A DNA stretch of 15,045 bases from Deltaproteobacteria bacterium (lineage in GTDB: Bacteria > Bdellovibrionota_C > UBA2361 > JAAYZI01), in the NCBI GenBank assembly GCA_012514925.1, contig JAAYZI010000048.1:1-15045 (forward strand). The letters run 5' to 3'. Positions 14,257 through 15,045 of the stretch are shown one piece after another. The notes below the pieces were generated by a model. The model did not search any database, was not told where the DNA came from, and was given only the letters and a program-made list of their open reading frames with translations. The stretch's first letter is position 1; each line of letters starts with the position of its first letter. Made by a program: the position numbers and the translations under genes.

Positions 14257-15045
14257 TTACATGCTCTTCCAGATTTCTTCGCATGTCTCGTTCAGTGCAG
14301 CTGGGGAGGTGGTTTTTACGGTGCCTCCAGCGGCTTGAGCTATTTCGGAGATGACCGTTTGCTCCAATCCTTGTCCGGTGATGCCGATTATGGTGAGGTT
14401 AAGATCTCGGCGGGTGGCGGTGTTATTAATGGCGCTGGTGAGTAAGGGCAGGTTGGTGCTTGAGTTTCGATCCGGGCCGTCCACCACCACGATTAGATTT
14501 TTTCGGAACTTCTTTAAATCTTCCTGGTTAATAAGCTGGATCCCCATATTGACGGCATCATAAAAAGCACTGCCTCCTGCAGCTTCGAGGCTGTTAAGTT
14601 TTTGGATAGTTTCCTGGTGTTTGGAAGAAAGGGGGGAGACTTCCTGTGCATTAGTTGAAAAAGAAATTAGAGCTGTCAGGTCTGTGTCTGAAAGCCGACT
14701 TATCAGTCCGCCTATACTTTGGCGCGTGATATCGAGCGGGCCGCCTTGCATACTACCAGAGGCATCCACCACAAAAATGATAGCCAGCGGGCGCTGCAGC
14801 TTGGGCCAGCTTTCAAGTAGTTTGGCGGTGAATTCGCCGGTGGGAGCGGCGAGCGAGCGTTTAGGAAGGTCAAGGCGTACCCCCAATTCTCGGGTGAGAG
14901 GATGGACGGGCGCGACGTCCAGCAGCGCCGGCCTGAAACCCAGCTGCCTTGCTTCCATTTGGGAAGCTGGAGTGCTTAAGAAGTCAGAAAAAAGCTCTAA
15001 TGCGATTCTGCGGTCAGGGGTGACCCAATCGGCATCGGAGCGGCA
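14257..15045 (-). CDS. Substrate-binding/VWA domain protein (partial, runs off the window)
   Basis: The open frame continues without a stop from the TAA at 14257-14259 to the window edge, giving 262 residues of C-terminal sequence; the ATG at 14958 is internal, not the start. The first part (WVTPDRRIALELFSDFLSTPASQ, then GFRPALLDV) resembles the end of a periplasmic solute-binding domain. It is followed by a von Willebrand factor A domain with the MIDAS motif DASGS in IIFVVDASGSMQGG and a later VVVDGPDRNSS. Proteins with a substrate-binding domain fused to VWA are usually exported lipoproteins or membrane-anchored proteins; the N terminus that would show this lies outside the window. VWA domains mediate metal-dependent protein contacts; the ligand is unknown. 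The gene is convergent with nuoB, with element D between them. Confidence 0.85.
   Translation of the reverse strand, partial: CRSDADWVTPDRRIALELFSDFLSTPASQMEARQLGFRPALLDVAPVHPLTRELGVRLDLPKRSLAAPTGEFTAKLLESWPKLQRPLAIIFVVDASGSMQGGPLDITRQSIGGLISRLSDTDLTALISFSTNAQEVSPLSSKHQETIQKLNSLEAAGGSAFYDAVNMGIQLINQEDLKKFRKNLIVVVDGPDRNSSTNLPLLTSAINNTATRRDLNLTIIGITGQGLEQTVISEIAQAAGGTVKTTSPAALNETCEEIWKSM

Noticed and set aside
14000..14284. 94-codon minus-strand open frame across element D
   Set aside because: It shares pieces such as NITFSGESE and ALIKPCHIYISRA with the frame in B/C, again explained by DNA repetition, and it overlaps the end of the VWA gene.
14257..14958. VWA protein starting at ATG 14958
   Set aside because: The frame stays open to the window edge and the upstream residues (WVTPDRRIALELFSDFL) look like a conserved solute-binding domain end, so the gene is partial.

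Overview
The window is bacterial chromosome, made of ordinary housekeeping and metabolic genes mixed with a family of palindromic repeats that match no gene. Complex I, DNA polymerase III, RarA, a PPi-type phosphofructokinase and a two-component receiver all indicate a bacterium. I cannot assign a phylum: nothing here is lineage-diagnostic, and there are no rRNA or tRNA genes.

Layout. Positions 1-269 hold a repeat (copy A). Next is dtd, a D-aminoacyl-tRNA deacylase gene with one frameshift (299-738). It converges on a tight minus-strand operon read from 6621 down to 741: metY, metX, an M20 dipeptidase, rarA and a GT2 glycosyltransferase, with gaps of at most 8 bases or overlaps of up to 11. 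A 238-base divergent region then leads to plus-strand genes: a GH57 glycoside hydrolase, a stand-alone receiver protein, tmk, holB (ATGA overlap with tmk), tatD, a PPi-type phosphofructokinase and an isolated nuoB. A minus-strand gene for a secreted-type substrate-binding/VWA protein runs off the right end.

Metabolic logic. MetX activates homoserine and MetY sulfhydrylates the product, giving direct-sulfhydrylation methionine synthesis. Tmk and HolB supply dTTP and the clamp loader. GH57 plus PPi-PFK suggest alpha-glucan use feeding a reversible glycolytic step.

The most interesting part is the repeat family. Copy D (13871-14233) looks complete. It has terminal inverted repeats near GTAACCGTTCACGCG, an 18-base palindrome ACTTTCTCCRGAGAAAGT just inside each end, a small hairpin supported by a compensatory base pair, and a central hairpin with a 27-bp stem and 29-nt loop. 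Copies A, B and C share the interior. A 102-bp miniature (11313-11414) has only the ends, and a one-ended remnant lies at 6720. The copies sit between genes. C and D flank nuoB in opposite orientations, and the left terminal repeat of D supplies the nuoB stop codon. No transposase is present, so this looks like a non-autonomous mobile element, possibly with a structured transcript.
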